NCBI GenBank assembly: GCA_038503035.1
Contig: JAVSML010000970.1
Span: forward strand, 62,001 to 126,000
Length of the DNA stretch: 64,000 nt
Source of the DNA: Crocodylus rhombifer
Lineage: Eukaryota; Chordata; Crocodylia; Crocodylidae
Reading direction: 5' to 3'
In this document: one piece after another, positions 10,693-22,797 of the stretch
How positions within the stretch are numbered: the first letter of the stretch is position 1
Layout of the letters: each line of letters begins with the position of its first letter
Notes under the pieces: generated by a model
What the model saw: only the letters and a program-made list of their open reading frames with translations
Told to the model about the DNA's origin: nothing
Database searches by the model: none
Translations under genes and position numbers: made by a program

Positions 10693-11685
10693 AATTGGGC
10701 ATAACTTTGGGAAGGAAAGACCAGGGTACTGAACCTTACCTTGAAAGATTGTTTAAGTATTTTGTCCAAAGACTGTTTTATGAACAAAAAAGGGGAAGGA
10801 ACTCTTGGCACCAGGAGCAAAAAGCATTATGTTTTATGCAGGGCCTAATCCTGCAGGTGTGTGTTTGAGCATGAACACTTACAGGACTATGGCACTTCAG
10901 GGGTCATTGAGATGCAGACACTTAATCTGGGGATCCCAACAGGACTTCAGAATGAGATAGGCATAGATTTTCTCACCACTTCTCCATGGGGTTAATATCA
11001 GCAATTTGCCAATCTCCTGTATCCCAGCATGTGGGTGAGCAGGGAACGAATGAACTTGACAGCTCGTTGTCGTGTCTATGCTCTGCCACCTTCTAACAGC
11101 AAGTCAGAGCTGTGAATGTTAGAAAAGACATTAACTCTTAATGTTTGACTGCTAACTTTAATACCACCTAACATTCATTAGAGTGATCACATGCAAATTG
11201 TCAGGGCGAGGCGTAGCAGGTGCACTTGGGTGCATGTGCACCCCCTACACGGGGCAGTGCACCCCCTGCAAAAAGTCACCATGGATCCTCTCCGCAGCAC
11301 CTGTGGGCAGTCACTGCTTGCCACTGCACTGCAGGCACCACCGCCGACATCTGCAGATGGTCCCTGATCACCCCTGGCAGCTGCCAACAGTGCGGTGCCT
11401 GCGGGTGGTTGCCGACCCATGGTTGGTGCTTGCCACCACCCCTGCCACTGCCGACATTGCCAGCGGTATCTGTGAGAGCTTCCCATTCCCCACCATCAGG
11501 ATCCTGGCACCACCAGTGAAACCATGCCCCCCAGCCAAGGCATGCGCTGTTCATGCAAATAGTAATGTGTAACAACAACCTAAGTAAGTGTATTTGTAGA
11601 TCTAGGCCCTAATCATTTAGCTTTATATCTTACTGAAAGTAACTCGGGTCCTTCCATTAAAGGAACAAAGAATGGAAAGGGATCA
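10693..11685. other. Unassigned sequence with a G+C-rich, CpG-bearing patch
   Basis: From about 11200 to 11570 the base composition turns G+C rich with several CpGs. The patch has runs such as gtgcacttgggtgcatgtgcaccccc that fold on themselves, which suggests a repeat. Open frames on both strands there are by-products of the composition. No transcription unit is recognised. Confidence 0.3.
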
Positions 11686-11925
11686 CCTAAATAACTGGGC
11701 TCATCTACATATGATGCTACATCACCATAATAATGTGCTATGGTGACATAATGTTGATGTGCAAAATCCATGATGCTACAGCTACATTCCTGCAGCAATG
11801 CACTCCCTTGCTATAGCTCGCTGCTACAGTGTTGTAGCAGCTAAAAATAACCATGTGCAGCCAACACGGTGCAGCCAGCACAACTCTGTTATTGCACTGT
11901 CATTTAGTACTTCCTTTAGTACTTC
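11686..11925 (+). mobile_element. MITE-like element, family B, copy 1
   Basis: It is homologous to 42530-42811. Shared blocks include gctaaaaataacYgtgtg, a run of alternating gctac/gtagc words, and tgttattgcactgtcatttagtac at 11887-11910, which is one arm of the hairpin seen complete in the other copy. The right arm is degenerate here, and the exact ends cannot be fixed. Confidence 0.6.
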
Positions 11926-12303
11926 TTTCTGATTTATGGAAAGCAGCCCACTGTTGTATTGCTGAAAAAGAGGCTGCTGCCTAGTAGAATATGGGTCCCA
12001 GGCATGAACCAAGTTACTGACTTTTCCTTTAAAAACAACAACAAAATGTTTTCCAAGCCAAATCAATTCCAAATCTGTGAGTCATTCAAGAACCACATGT
12101 AGCCCTACTACCAGCAAACGTCATCCAACCGCGCCTGGGGCTTCAGATGTTTCCAAATACTTTGGCGGGCATCCTACATGCAGGCCCAAGCCCAGAGGCT
12201 TGGGGTTCAGATGCCCCAGAGTTTCGCTTCCTGTCAGCCTAATGGCAACAGGAGCAAGCTAGGGAGGAGTCCCCATTTCCATAAAGTGAGCATATAGTCA
12301 AGA
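11926..12303. other. Unassigned sequence
   Basis: No gene or repeat family is recognised between the MITE and the CR1 tail. Confidence 0.3.
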
Positions 12304-13318
12304 TTTCATAGATTTCATGGACATTAGGGCTGGAAGGCACCTTGGCGATCAAGTCCTGCCCCTGGGCAAGGAAGTCAGCAGGAATCATAGGATCCCAGCA
12401 AGATAAACATCCAAATGTCTCTTGAAGGCGTTCAAAGTAGGTGCTTGAACTACCTCTGGTGGAAGTCTATTCCATACCTTGGGGACTCAGACAGTAATGA
12501 AGTTCTTCCTTATGTCTAGCCTGAAACAGTCATGGAGGAGTTTGTGACCATTCGATCTTGTCATCCCTCGGGGCGCTCTGGTGAACAAAAGTTCCCCCAG
12601 ATCCTGGTGAGTACCCATGATAAACTTATAGGTGGCCACCAGATCACCCCTGAGCCTGTGCTTTTCCAGGCTGAAGAGGCCCATGGCTGTCAGCCTCTCA
12701 TCGTAAGATCTGTTTTTCTGATCTCTGATGGCTCTGAAGAGCATGGCTCTTCTCTGCACTCTCTCAAGCTTCTCCACATCCTTTTTGAATTGTGGAGCCC
12801 AAAACTGGATGCAGTACTCCAGCTGCGGCCTCATCAAGGCCGAGTACAATGGGAGAATGATGTCTGGGGATTTGTTTGAGAAGCATCTATGGATGCAAGC
12901 CAGCATTTTGCTCGCTTTACTAGCTGCAGCATCACACTGATTGCTCATGTTCATCTTCTGGTCAATGATGACTCCAAAGTCCCTTTCATCCATAGTGCTA
13001 GCCAGCATAGCAATGATTAGCCTATAAGCATGCTGCAGGTTTTTCTTCCCAAGGTGGGAATTTTTCAGTGTTAAACACCATCAGGTTCTCATCTGCCCAT
13101 TTCTGAGCCTGTCAAGGTTAGCCTGGATCACTCTCCTGTCCTCAGGTGTGGATGCTTTACCCCAGAGTTTGGTGTCAGTCGCGAAGTTAGCCAGTCCACT
13201 TCTGATACCAATGTCCACATCATTAATGAAGACATTGAATAGTGTAGGCCCAAGGACAGAGCCTTGAGGGACCCCACTGGTCACAGTGCACCACAATGAT
13301 TGACTTCCATCTTCCCAC
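12304..13318 (-). mobile_element. CR1 LINE, 5'-truncated, about 1.0 kb
   Basis: The 3' tail starts at 12304 (tcatagatttcatggacattagggctggaa). Reading the minus strand upstream gives the ORF2 C-terminal region, thumb and palm, up to [20 protein letters not shown] near 13290, where it is truncated. The subfamily is that of the split element at 47428-48120 / 50971-53590, and differs from the copies at 1425 and 5201. Confidence 0.92.
12487..13296 (-). pseudogene. CR1 reverse transcriptase C-terminal half
   Basis: Two frames are involved. The first, 13296-13081, carries [19 protein letters not shown] and FATDTKLWG. The second, 13008-12487 (173 codons), holds the thumb and C-terminal region (GVIIDQKMNMSNQC, ALMRPQLEYCIQFWAP, RVQRRAM, GELLFTRAPRGMTRSN). 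The polymerase FADD box reads FATD here: the first catalytic aspartate has become threonine, so this copy is dead by substitution as well as by frameshift. Confidence 0.88.
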
Positions 13319-13764
13319 TGAAAGACAAAGTGGAAGAAGTTACTACCTTGACTACAAAGATGATCAAGGTACTACCCCCTGCCAAGAAAGTGGCTTTCCC
13401 CTTTCCTAGGCAACTAGGAAAGCCACCTTAGTGGTCATGTGTTTCCCCTGCCAGGATTTAGCAAACCAGGGATTTGGTGGAGTTAATTTCCAATTTATAG
13501 TCATGAAGATTTCACATTTCCACTTTCAGAAGATACCCTCTTCAACCTGACTATTGGTTCTTTGCTTGATTACATCTCCCAGCACTTTTCCCTCCCTCCT
13601 CTCCTACTCCCTTCCTGCCATTTGTTTTCAAATCATTCTTTCCATCCTATACACTGCTCTGTACACATCCTTTCACAGCATGTGATTAAGTGTGACTCAC
13701 ACCCTCCCCCACATCCCATATATACTCATAGACCCACAGCTCCCCTCAAACCTATACCCATCCC
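13319..13764. other. Unassigned sequence with a short palindrome
   Basis: A fold at about 13390-13426 pairs gtggctttcc with ggaaagccac around a short loop. The rest shows no recognisable feature. The 82-codon frame at 13562-13810 is pyrimidine-rich low-complexity sequence. Confidence 0.35.
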
Positions 13765-13930
13765 CATGCTTCAAAATGGCAGCAGGGGCACTTTAACTAA
13801 AGCTCATTAAATGAGTTTTACTTGAAGTGCCGCTGCTGTCATTTTGAAAAGTGGGGTGCCAAATACTTGTGACACTGTAGATGCCTTAATTAGAGCAACT
13901 TGAAGCTGCTCTAATTAATGCACCTCCCCA
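13765..13930 (-). mobile_element. Palindromic MITE-like element, family A, copy 2 (inverted)
   Basis: A long fold spans 13769-13851, with cttcaaaatggcagca paired to tgctgtcattttgaaaag. A second, small hairpin lies at 13884-13920, where cttaattagagca pairs with tgctctaattaatg. Both match modules of the copy at 8376-8692 but in reverse order. Complementing the copy restores the same order, so it is the same family inserted in the opposite direction. Confidence 0.65.
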
Positions 13931-15602
13931 CCACCCCAACCAGGAACAAATGTAATTCATGAAATAAGCACTGTGTTTTAATAGCAATCTATACATAACT
14001 AAATATAAGTTCACAGTAAATCTGATTTTTTAAAAAAATATTTAGCATGGTGAAAACAGTATTTATAGTGCATAATGTCTCAAGTCATTGTTACCAGATT
14101 TGCCCACTACTTTGGGGTGTGCTCATTTATTAGGTCTAGGGTCTTGTGATGAACCCTTTACCATTGTTCAAATGTTGCCCATACCCCCTCTGACTCGGTC
14201 TCTTGCCTCAGCATTCCCTAACCCGGCAACTGAGTTTTAGCCAATTTAGCCACAGTGGGACCAGGGAATGTAGGGCCCAAGATGCCTAGTAAACTTACTT
14301 CTGCTTAGAGGTGTGTGTGTGTTGGGGGGGGGAGTCCTTTGTAAATCTAGATTAGAACTGGTCTGATAAATGCTGAGCTGGGTGTGACGGCTGATGAGCA
14401 TTTGGAGCACAGATTCCCCATCATGCAGTGCTCCCCTGCTTTGCTGATCCCAGAATTCACTGCAGTCTCTGCTTCAGGCTTTCTGTTCTCCATCTTTCAT
14501 GTAAATGAATGGTCATCTGGTCCCATCTCAGATGCAAATAAGACCTAGGGCACTTGTTTCCCTTTTGTCACCCTGGAGGGTTTTAGGTGCGTCTCTCACT
14601 GCATCTTAATCAGCTTCTGTTTAGGTGATGGTGCGGGGGAAATTCTTTGCGAGTCAGACAGTCTGTGTCCTGTGTCAAGGTTCCCCAAGAACATGGAGCT
14701 AAGAGGTAACACATTTGGCAGGTAGAGGTTGAATAAGTCTTTGAAAATGTTGGCAAAAGCTTTTAAACTCAGGTAAAGCACCAAACTCAGATTTAAGAAC
14801 ACCAAGCTTGATTTTTTCAGAAGGGTACTTGAAGCTCCCAGTGAAACCAAAGAGCTGCAGGTGTTCATCACACCTGAATATAATCAGCTAAACATGGATT
14901 TTGAAACTAAGCCTTTCTAATTCATTGCTTTAAAGGCCTGCGTATGATATTTGAAAAAAGATTCAGTTAATGCAAATTGTACCTGCTTAAGTGAAGCTGT
15001 ATAAGGACAACTAATGGCAAAATTAGGTCTTTAATTTGCATAGGGATACACATGCCATTTTGTCAGTGTTGTATGTTCCATCCTTTTTATTACCTGAAAT
15101 CAGTGTGACTAAAAAACTGATACAGCATCTAACTCACTGAGCCATTAAATAGATGCTAAATTCTCAATATATGCTTAGCATTTTAATTGGCATTCCAATA
15201 TACATGGTGAGTCTGACTGCTAATACAAATGATCCTTCAAAAAAATCAAAGATTTGTCTTTCATAAACTGCCTTTAAAGATCTTGTTTATACAAAAGAAA
15301 ACATTTGTATTATTATATTAAGCTTATTTTGCTTTATATCATCACTTTCCAGTATCCCCCTTTATTCCTACCTCAGTTAAATTATTCACAGAATCTATTT
15401 CTATTCCAAGCACAACTCTTGTTCTGCAACTGTATTTTAATTTTTCTTTACAGCAAATGTTCTTAGACTATGATATGCAGACCCTTGGTAGTTCACAGGA
15501 CACTTCCACATGGTCCATAAAGAAGTGACTGGATAGTTCTTAGATCTGGCTGTTACTTTGCATTAAAATAGAACTAAAATGTAGTAAGTAATTTTTTTGT
15601 CA
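13931..15602. other. A+T-rich unassigned sequence
   Basis: No gene is recognised. A 91-codon minus-strand frame (14596-14871) has no recognisable domain. Confidence 0.35.
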
Positions 15603-15900
15603 TTACAGACATTTTATAGACTCATAAATGAAATCAAGGTACTTCACAGGTTTGAAAATGCATGGAAATATGGCCCATGGGCCAATCTGCATATGCTGAA
15701 GTTTACAGAGACAGGATTTGAGACTCCTGGTGTGTAACAAGTATCTGATGAACAAAGATATTATGAACAAAAAACCAATAAAAACAAAGCTGAAATAACC
15801 CCAAACTTCACCAAACCCAAATGGCTTGTCTGTAATTTGTAAAGTACCAATCATGTTCATCTCTTCTTCCACTTTTTGCACTTTCTTTTTCCAATTAAAA
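15603..15900 (-). CDS. Candidate last exon: single-pass membrane protein C-terminus
   Basis: On the minus strand, a good acceptor (ttctggtatctcctttcag) precedes an open stretch of about 98 codons ending in TAA at 15603. It reads FNWKKKVQKVEEEMNMIG..., then a hydrophobic segment of about 20 residues (VWGYFSFVFIGFLFIISLFI), then basic residues and a tail ending YLDFIYESIKCL. The charged stretch, membrane helix and short tail are what a type I protein C-terminus looks like. I do not recognise the family. The same frame stays open upstream of the acceptor to 16001, so the exon start is a guess and a chance frame is not excluded. Confidence 0.3.
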
Positions 15901-16939
15901 CTGAAAGGAGATACCAGAAGTTCATGTGAGGACCTGATTTTGTTTTTTATTTTTATAAATGCAGGATGTACTGGAAATGTCATGAAAGCACCTGTTTTCA
16001 AAAGAGTTCTAGGTTAGTGTTGTAGAAGCAATGGGTTTTAAGAATTTTTTGGTTTAGATTAGCACCCATGATCCTTATCTTTAGCAAGCATAAACCTGTT
16101 CTAACCCTGACTGTAACCAGCTGAGCATCTGCCTCCCAAAGTGTGTATCTATACTGAGCAACAGTTACAGAGGATTTAATAACTTTGGAAACAGAAGAGC
16201 ATACAATATTAAAAAAATATATATATATGAAGGTTGCTCTGAGCTTATAAAAGAAAAACACCAAAGTTAGAAGCACATAGAACAAATTAGATTCCACAGG
16301 ACATGTGACCAAGACAGCAGAAAGTGACTCTATGGTAGCTATAGATCTTTTTTTTAATCAGTGTTTCATTTGAATTCATGAACAGATGACCCATTAAAAG
16401 AATATGGATTAAGGAAGAACAACTTAGTAGTCACTTCAAATCTACTGTACCTACTGTACCTTTGGAATTTGAATAAAAGGATCATATAATTAGTTTTAGA
16501 AAGTTAATTCCATTCCTGTCAGATATGAGTTTCAAGGCCAAGAGACATCTCCCTCTGTATGTGAGAAATAATTAATCTGGAGACTGTTAAATGTACTGTG
16601 AGAATCAGTTTTTCAAAATTTGTTCAAAATGATTCTGATTCAGTAAGCTAGTGAAGCATAATACCTAATTTTAAACCAGTCGGTTCTGCCATTAACAGGA
16701 AAGGATATCAATGGGATCACCTGCATGCTTAAAATCAGGATTATGTTTAACTACTTTGTTTAATGAAGCCACAATAAGGTGTTCAGGGAATTAGAAGTTA
16801 TCAAATTGTATGTGAAAAACAGGACATAATTCAGTACACAAATGCAAATTTGACTTTAAGGAAATGGGAATGCAATATAAGGAAACGGAATGGACCTCCT
16901 ACCTAAGTTATCAGATCTAAGCCCTTGTTATCCCAGGCA
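15901..16939. other. A+T-rich unassigned sequence
   Basis: A minus-strand frame of 104 codons (15998-16312) abuts the candidate exon and might hold an upstream exon, but its first third is low-complexity (a run of t and ta at about 16208-16228). Confidence 0.3.
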
Positions 16940-17130
16940 AGCCACATCATATAGTTCTATTTATATACTTATCAAAATCCATCTGAATCTCTCTGAATTG
17001 ATTTGGAAAAGATTTGGAGGGTTTGGATTCAATTCAGACCTTTTAATGGGTATCCCAATTCAATTCAGATTTGGTGATTCGGCTGCCAAATTGGGCCAAA
17101 TCTTCTCCGAATCAAATTGGCTACTGAAGC
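16940..17130. mobile_element. Fragment of a gattcaattcag-rich DNA-transposon-like repeat
   Basis: Repeated blocks of the gattcaattcag / gaatcaaattgg type occur in both orientations. The copy at 25804-25975 is built the same way and has a taggggtgtg terminus. The termini are missing here. There is no coding capacity. Confidence 0.45.
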
Positions 17131-19489
17131 TTCACGTAGCTCTAACACATTCTTGTGCCAGTCCTGTCCTAGGTTTAGCTATAAATATAGATCTTTTGCC
17201 CCCTTGGGGTTTGTACCTTGGATTCATTAACAGAAAACATTCATTGCCTCTCTCATACTGCCAAACCAAGTCTTTTTTTTAAATCTTCTTTTCTAAGACA
17301 GGGTCTATATGCCATTGATCATTCTGGCAGCCATTCTTTCCAACTGTTTTTTAACAAAAAGTTTTGGCCAGAATCCTACCACACAAGGTTTTACCAGTGC
17401 ATTTTACTGTGACATTAATTCGAAATGTGAACTGCTTATCCATGTGTTTAATGTGTTTCATGAACTAGGTCCCTCTGTAAAACTTGAAACATATGCCATC
17501 TCCAAAATTCATAACCAGGCAAAAATCATTTGAGTCGATTGTAGTTTTGCCACCATGAGGAAAGTGGTTTCAGATCCAACACTGGGAAATATTTGAAGAT
17601 GGTAGTTCATGAGTATTTAAAATATTTAGTAAAATTTGTGTTACTTATATCTTCAGATCAGTGAAATGTAGAGGATTTTTTTTATTCCATCATGAATTGA
17701 AATTTGCAACGCAATGAATCATCAAGTAACATTGGAAATCATTTTAAGAGTTATTCCATTTGAAAATAAATTGCTTTAATAACTACCGACATTTATCATG
17801 AATGAGGAAATATTTTGAATGCTTTTATTTATTGCTACAACACAGACAACTTATTCTGTTAGTTATATAGCAGTTCAAGAATGTAATATATTACATCTAG
17901 ATTGCCTTTGGATTTTAAAAGCAAAAAAAAAATATAGCTAAATAACAACAGACTTGAAATGTTGGAAGTAAAGTGGGACTTCTATCATATTGGGACATGT
18001 TAGATTAAATACTTGCCTATAGTACCTACTGAATCCAGGAGTGCTATATTTGGTAAGGTTTTCTCTTCCGCGTTTGTCTCTGTACATGTTAAGTCATTGC
18101 TCCTGCACTGGATGAGCTGTCAGAGATATTCCAGATTTTAGTTTCAAGTGAAGTAGATAAATATTGTTTACTTTTAAGATTACTGACGCATTGTGGTATC
18201 TACAAGGATGTGCAAAAATGGAAAAATAAGTCCATGGTAATGATTTCCTACCCATTAAAAAGAGTTCATTCTCTTAAGACTGTTGACTAATGAGCTATCA
18301 TTAGATTAGAATACTTTAATAAAGTCTCCCACAAAGGTACAAAGGTAAGGCACCTGTTTCCTATCTACATATTTTACATTATCATAAAAAGACTGATTTA
18401 GAAGGCTACATAAATTTTAAGATTCAAGTTATTTTGTAGTCTTCATAAGCTAGCATAGGAAGCTTTGAGGCAGTGGCAATCAGAATAAAATATTTTAATA
18501 AAGATGCAACAAACATTATGAATAATTAAATCTGCATTTGATCACTTAGTCTGAATTTTAGTGGTGATTATTCCTTCTGATTACTCCATCATCATTGATA
18601 ATATGACTTATTTTTGTTTCCTACTCCCAGAATATAAAGGGTTTGTTAGAAATTGTTAGATAAACAAACACTTTCTCTCATTCTTACATATAAAGATAGT
18701 TGCATGTTGAAAGTATTTTAAATTCATTCACAAATCTGTTCACACAGCACAGCAACCCTTTATCACTCTTTGCAAGCACAGCTTAATTGATACAACCCCT
18801 TTTTCTGCTATTTTCCTGCGCACAATGATACGTGGCGGTCCTGCTCTCTCTGCTTGCAAAAAATATCAGGGAAGATAACAGCTGTCCAATCTATCCATAT
18901 TTTATTTGCATCTTCATGCCTTGCTGTTCATGGTGAAAACAACAGCATTTATTTCTTATTCATTATTGTAGACAATACAAGTAGAAACATTTATAGATGA
19001 GGTTTTCTAACACTTTCTATTATAAAAGCCTGTCTTAGTTACTTTATAACTCTGGCAAACTTGAACCATTTTCCATGCTGTCGATTTTCCTTTGGCAGTT
19101 TTTTTAAAGGTTTTGTAGGAAATTTACAATTCTCTGGGGAAAAATATATATTCCCTAGTTCAAATTACAAGCCATTGTAATATCAGCTAGCACATACTTA
19201 GCAGAGGTTTTGTGAGAGACAACTAAATTATCTAAAGATTGGGTTTGTGCTAGGTATGCCCAGTGCCATGACTTACTTGTGTATCAACTGAGCATGAGGC
19301 ACACCTCCAAACATACAGAGCTTCCTCCATCACTGGCCTACACTGCAAGAGAGCAGCGCAGCAGGGATTCTTTGCCTCTGGATATCCAGTGGTAAAAAAA
19401 AAACCCACCAAAAAAAGTGAAGCGGTGTATGCAGTAGCAACGTGTGATCTAAAGCCGGAGCCTGGCCAGCTGGAGCCACGCTCTTCTGC
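17131..19489. other. A+T-rich unassigned sequence
   Basis: About 2.3 kb without a recognisable gene, RNA or repeat. Composition is uniformly A+T rich until about 19250. Confidence 0.35.
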
Positions 19490-19700
19490 TGGCCAGGCCA
19501 CATATGACAGGATCGCCACTGTTGCAGCTCCGGGAGGCCCTCTGGATACCAGGTAAGGTTTCTGGAGCCAACCAAGTGGCCCCAGCCTCCCCATCCTACT
19601 CATGGTAATTTACCATGTGCCAGAGCACACATGGTGCAGGCATTCCTAAGGGACAACCAGTGGTGGCACAAGGTGCACCATGACTAGTTGTCCCCAGGGA
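19490..19700 (+). repeat. Interspersed repeat, family C, copy 1
   Basis: It shares colinear blocks with 47250-47420, including aggatYgccactg, ccaggtaagg and gccagagcacacatg. It contains a small fold at about 19611-19636 (accatgtg / cacatggt). Ends are unknown; it is probably a non-autonomous DNA transposon. Confidence 0.5.
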
Positions 19701-19769
19701 ACCAAATGTCCACACATCTCGACGTGGCCACAGAGTTCTTTCTGCTCCTTTGTCATCTTTATCATTAAA

Positions 19770-19893
19770 CTTTTGCTCCTTTTGCTCCATTTCTTTTTCT
19801 ACAGTTTATCTACACCCTCCTTCAAATGCAGAATCCAAAACTGGACACAATAAATAGTTCAACTGAGGACAAATCAGTGCTAGAGTCTTTTTC
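19770..19893 (-). mobile_element. Old CR1/L3-type fragment
   Basis: The words ctacaccctccttcaaatgc, ccaaaactggacacaat and tcaactgaggacaaatcagtgc line up with the thumb-region antisense of the clear CR1 copies (for example 1875-1960). It is far more diverged than those copies. Confidence 0.6.
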
Positions 19894-21914
19894 TTCCTCA
19901 CTGGTCTTTTGAATTTCTTGGGACAAGGATGATAGCACAAGACAGAAGTTGACATGATCACAGTTTTGCAAGGATTCAAGCAGGATGGAATAGAATAACA
20001 TTAAGGCACCTAACAGGTGGAAAAGAAGAAAGCCAATAGAGGTCAGTGTTTTGTATTAGCACTAGCTGTAGAAATGATGAAGAAAGAATTTAAAACAGAT
20101 GTCTGTCACATTGCTAGGATGAGTAGAAAAATATCTCGTCTGATACAGGGTAAAAAGTGATGATTATAATTAGGTTAAAACTTTATTTTTCTTATTAGAG
20201 TTATTTTCTTGCTCATTGCGGGAACTTAATTTTCATGACTTTGCTCCATTACAACAAATATTATCTCTCTCTAAACATTTATTATCTCATATCCTAGGCT
20301 CTTTTTTCTGTACCATTTCTGGCTTCCCTGTTTTTGTTACAGCAAATCTAGCACCCTATAATTGAGTCTGATGTTCTGATTTGCTTGGTTTTTTTAAAGT
20401 CATTGTTAAATGGACCTTTGCCTGTGATTTGGTTTCTTGGTATGTTTTACTTTTACTTCTGACCCTTGTTCGGTAAAAAGTTGTATGGAGTTTTTTCATT
20501 ATTATTTTTGTTAGTGCTGGCATGATGTTTTAGCCATAGCAAAGATAAATCTCCTAGTATTCTTAGTGGATGTACTCTGTCCTTTTAACACAGAAAGAGC
20601 AGGGCTTGTTCAGTGCTCTGCAGTCAATATGCCCATCATTGCACTACATGAAAGCCTATGTTGCATCAGCACAGTGGGTCGTCTCACAGGTCTGTTACTC
20701 TAGTTTTGCACAGTTGCAGCTTCACTGAAGAAAAAAAAAAAATCAATGGAGTCACACAGGTGTAAAATCAGTGTAAGTAGGTGGTGGATCAGATTGCTGT
20801 ATACTGTATACTCCCAGAAAGCTTTAAAAAAAAAAACTATGATCCTTCTTTTACAAGAGGTTCCTGAGGAAATTCACTAAACAAAATTTTATGACAAATC
20901 TTCAGCACCATTTGGTGCCTCTTCAAGGATGTTTCTTGAATAGCAAAGCACAAAAACATGGAATGGTAGAGTTCCCTTCTGCAAATGCCTGCCAACCTGA
21001 CGAAAAACTGAGCATAGTATTTCAGTGTTGCATATCCCTGTGAGAAAAGATAAGCTGTTTTCAAAACTTGATATCCAAATTACACCTGTAAAATAGGCTT
21101 TCATGCCTAAGTACCAGCACATAGAAAATGGTCACTTGTACCCATCTGGCCACAAAAGTGCTCATTTTTCCATGTGCTCAATTGTGAACCTGCACATTTT
21201 CTGGATATAAACTAGGCAATGAGGTCTGAAAGCTTAATCGGTTTTGATCAAAACCAGTTGTGCTGGTGAAAATGACTATATAAGGTGCAAGCAAGGGGAA
21301 AATCACTCTCCTAGAAAAATGAAGGGGAAAATTTAGAGTATCACTAGCTACTTAAAACAGATACACAATCACAGTCCTGTCTAACCAAAAGTGCTACAAT
21401 TAATTAAATCATGTATCACCATATGAAACTTCTGAAGCATTTAGCACCTCTTATTTGTGTTACCCAGTCATGCCGGTAATATCTGGAAATATTTTTTCCA
21501 TAGGTATGTTGTATAAAATGGCTATGTCCTTCAAATAAATATTGAAAAATAAAAGAAAAAAAATCCATTTTCTTTTTGTTTCCAAATAGAAACTTTAAAA
21601 ACCTTAGTCAGAACATTCAAGCAATATCCAAAAAAATTCTCAATCCAGAGGTGGAGAATATGCCATTCAGTGAAGAGTAGAAAAATGAGATTTAAGTAGT
21701 TTGGGGATGCTATTGACATACTGAGACATCTTAACTCGATACTCCATAGTATGAAATTGATGTAGATTTGGATTAAATTCATTTTATTGCCAGCATAAAG
21801 GGGGCAATTCTGTGATGCCTACTCAGTAGAGATGTCAAAGGAGTTTCATAAATGAAGGGAGGGTAGCAGAATCGATTATTTGAGAGGCCTGCTTGTAGGA
21901 CCCTGAAAGATAAT
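19894..21914. other. A+T-rich unassigned sequence
   Basis: No gene is recognised. Minus-strand frames at 20837-21122 overlap one another and lack domain features. A short poly-A lies at about 20731 and again at 20825. Confidence 0.35.
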
Positions 21915-22352
21915 AAAAACTGAGGACAGACCACATCAGCACTGACCAGAGTAATAGAATCACTTCATCACTTCCCTTAAATTGTAAAAGGCACTCCTGT
22001 TAATACAACCCAGTACGCTGTTGGCTTTTTTTTTGCAACAAGAATGCACTTCTGGCCACTGTAACCCTCACAACCTCTTTTCAGAATTGAGACCTAGTTA
22101 ATAACTCCCCTGTCTTTATCTGTTCATGAAATCATTTCATCACAAGTATGGGACCTTCACTTGTCCCTGTTGAATTTTATCTGATAGTTTCTGGACCATT
22201 TTTCAGTCTGTCCATATCATTATGGATCCTAACCTTAGCCTCCAAAGGGTCTGCAACTCCATCCAACTTGGTGTCATCCACAAATTTCCTAAGAATGCAC
22301 TCAATCCCCTCATTCAAAATATTCAGAAAGATATTAAACAGTACCATAACAT
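21915..22352 (-). mobile_element. Old CR1/L3-type fragment
   Basis: Antisense RT words are visible in order: aactgaggacagacc, ggcactcctgttaatacaaccca, the poly-T ttggctttttttttgcaaca, ccaacttggtgtcatccacaaatt (antisense of the FADD region) and attcagaaagatattaaacagtacc. The fragment is heavily mutated and has no open frame on its own strand. Confidence 0.75.
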
Positions 22353-22356
22353 CCAA

Positions 22357-22404
22357 CTACTGTGCAGTACTCATGTGTAGTAACTCGTTGCTACTGCACA
22401 GTAG
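22357..22404. repeat. Perfect 13-bp hairpin
   Basis: ctactgtgcagta (22357-22369) is the exact reverse complement of tactgcacagtag (22392-22404), with a 22-base loop. It sits immediately right of the CR1/L3 fragment and may be the end of a MITE. A cacatgta word of the MITE type lies near 22453. Confidence 0.6.
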
Positions 22405-22797
22405 TATAAAAAATGACCTGTGCACCACCAGGACTGCACAGTACCAACTCTGCAGTCAGGGGCACATGTAGTTGTACTCAGAGACTAAGAAGGCAGCATT
22501 GGAGGCCTGAAGTTGCCAGCTACAGAGCAATAAGTAGGCAAAGGAATTAAGGTGCAGTGGGGGGGAGAGGGTGGGGCTACAGCTCAGTAGCTTAAGCTCC
22601 AGCACCTGAGGGCAGGCTGACTACTGGCCTAATCAGAAACCCCTGGACAAGGAAACCATGTGACCAAAATCAAGGGAGCCCAACCCTACTAAAAGCCTTG
22701 CCTGTAAACCAGAGTCCTGGACTGAGAGACTGACGAACAGAGTATAGGAAGAGTATTCAGAGCTCATCAGCCTCTGAAGGCAGCTTCCCCACTCCAT
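22405..22797. other. Unassigned, moderately G+C-rich sequence
   Basis: No frame or known motif. A weak resemblance to the promoter part of the solo LTRs (cctaatcag...ctactaaaagcc) is not enough to call it. Confidence 0.25.

Noticed and set aside
11187..11578. Four overlapping frames of about 100 codons on both strands
   Set aside because: The patch is G+C rich with few stops in any frame. Simultaneous openness of several frames indicates composition, not coding.
19770..22352. The two minus-strand CR1/L3 fragments as one element split by a 2-kb insertion
   Set aside because: Both fragments contain the aactgaggaca...cagtgct block, so they overlap in consensus and are more simply two separate fragments.
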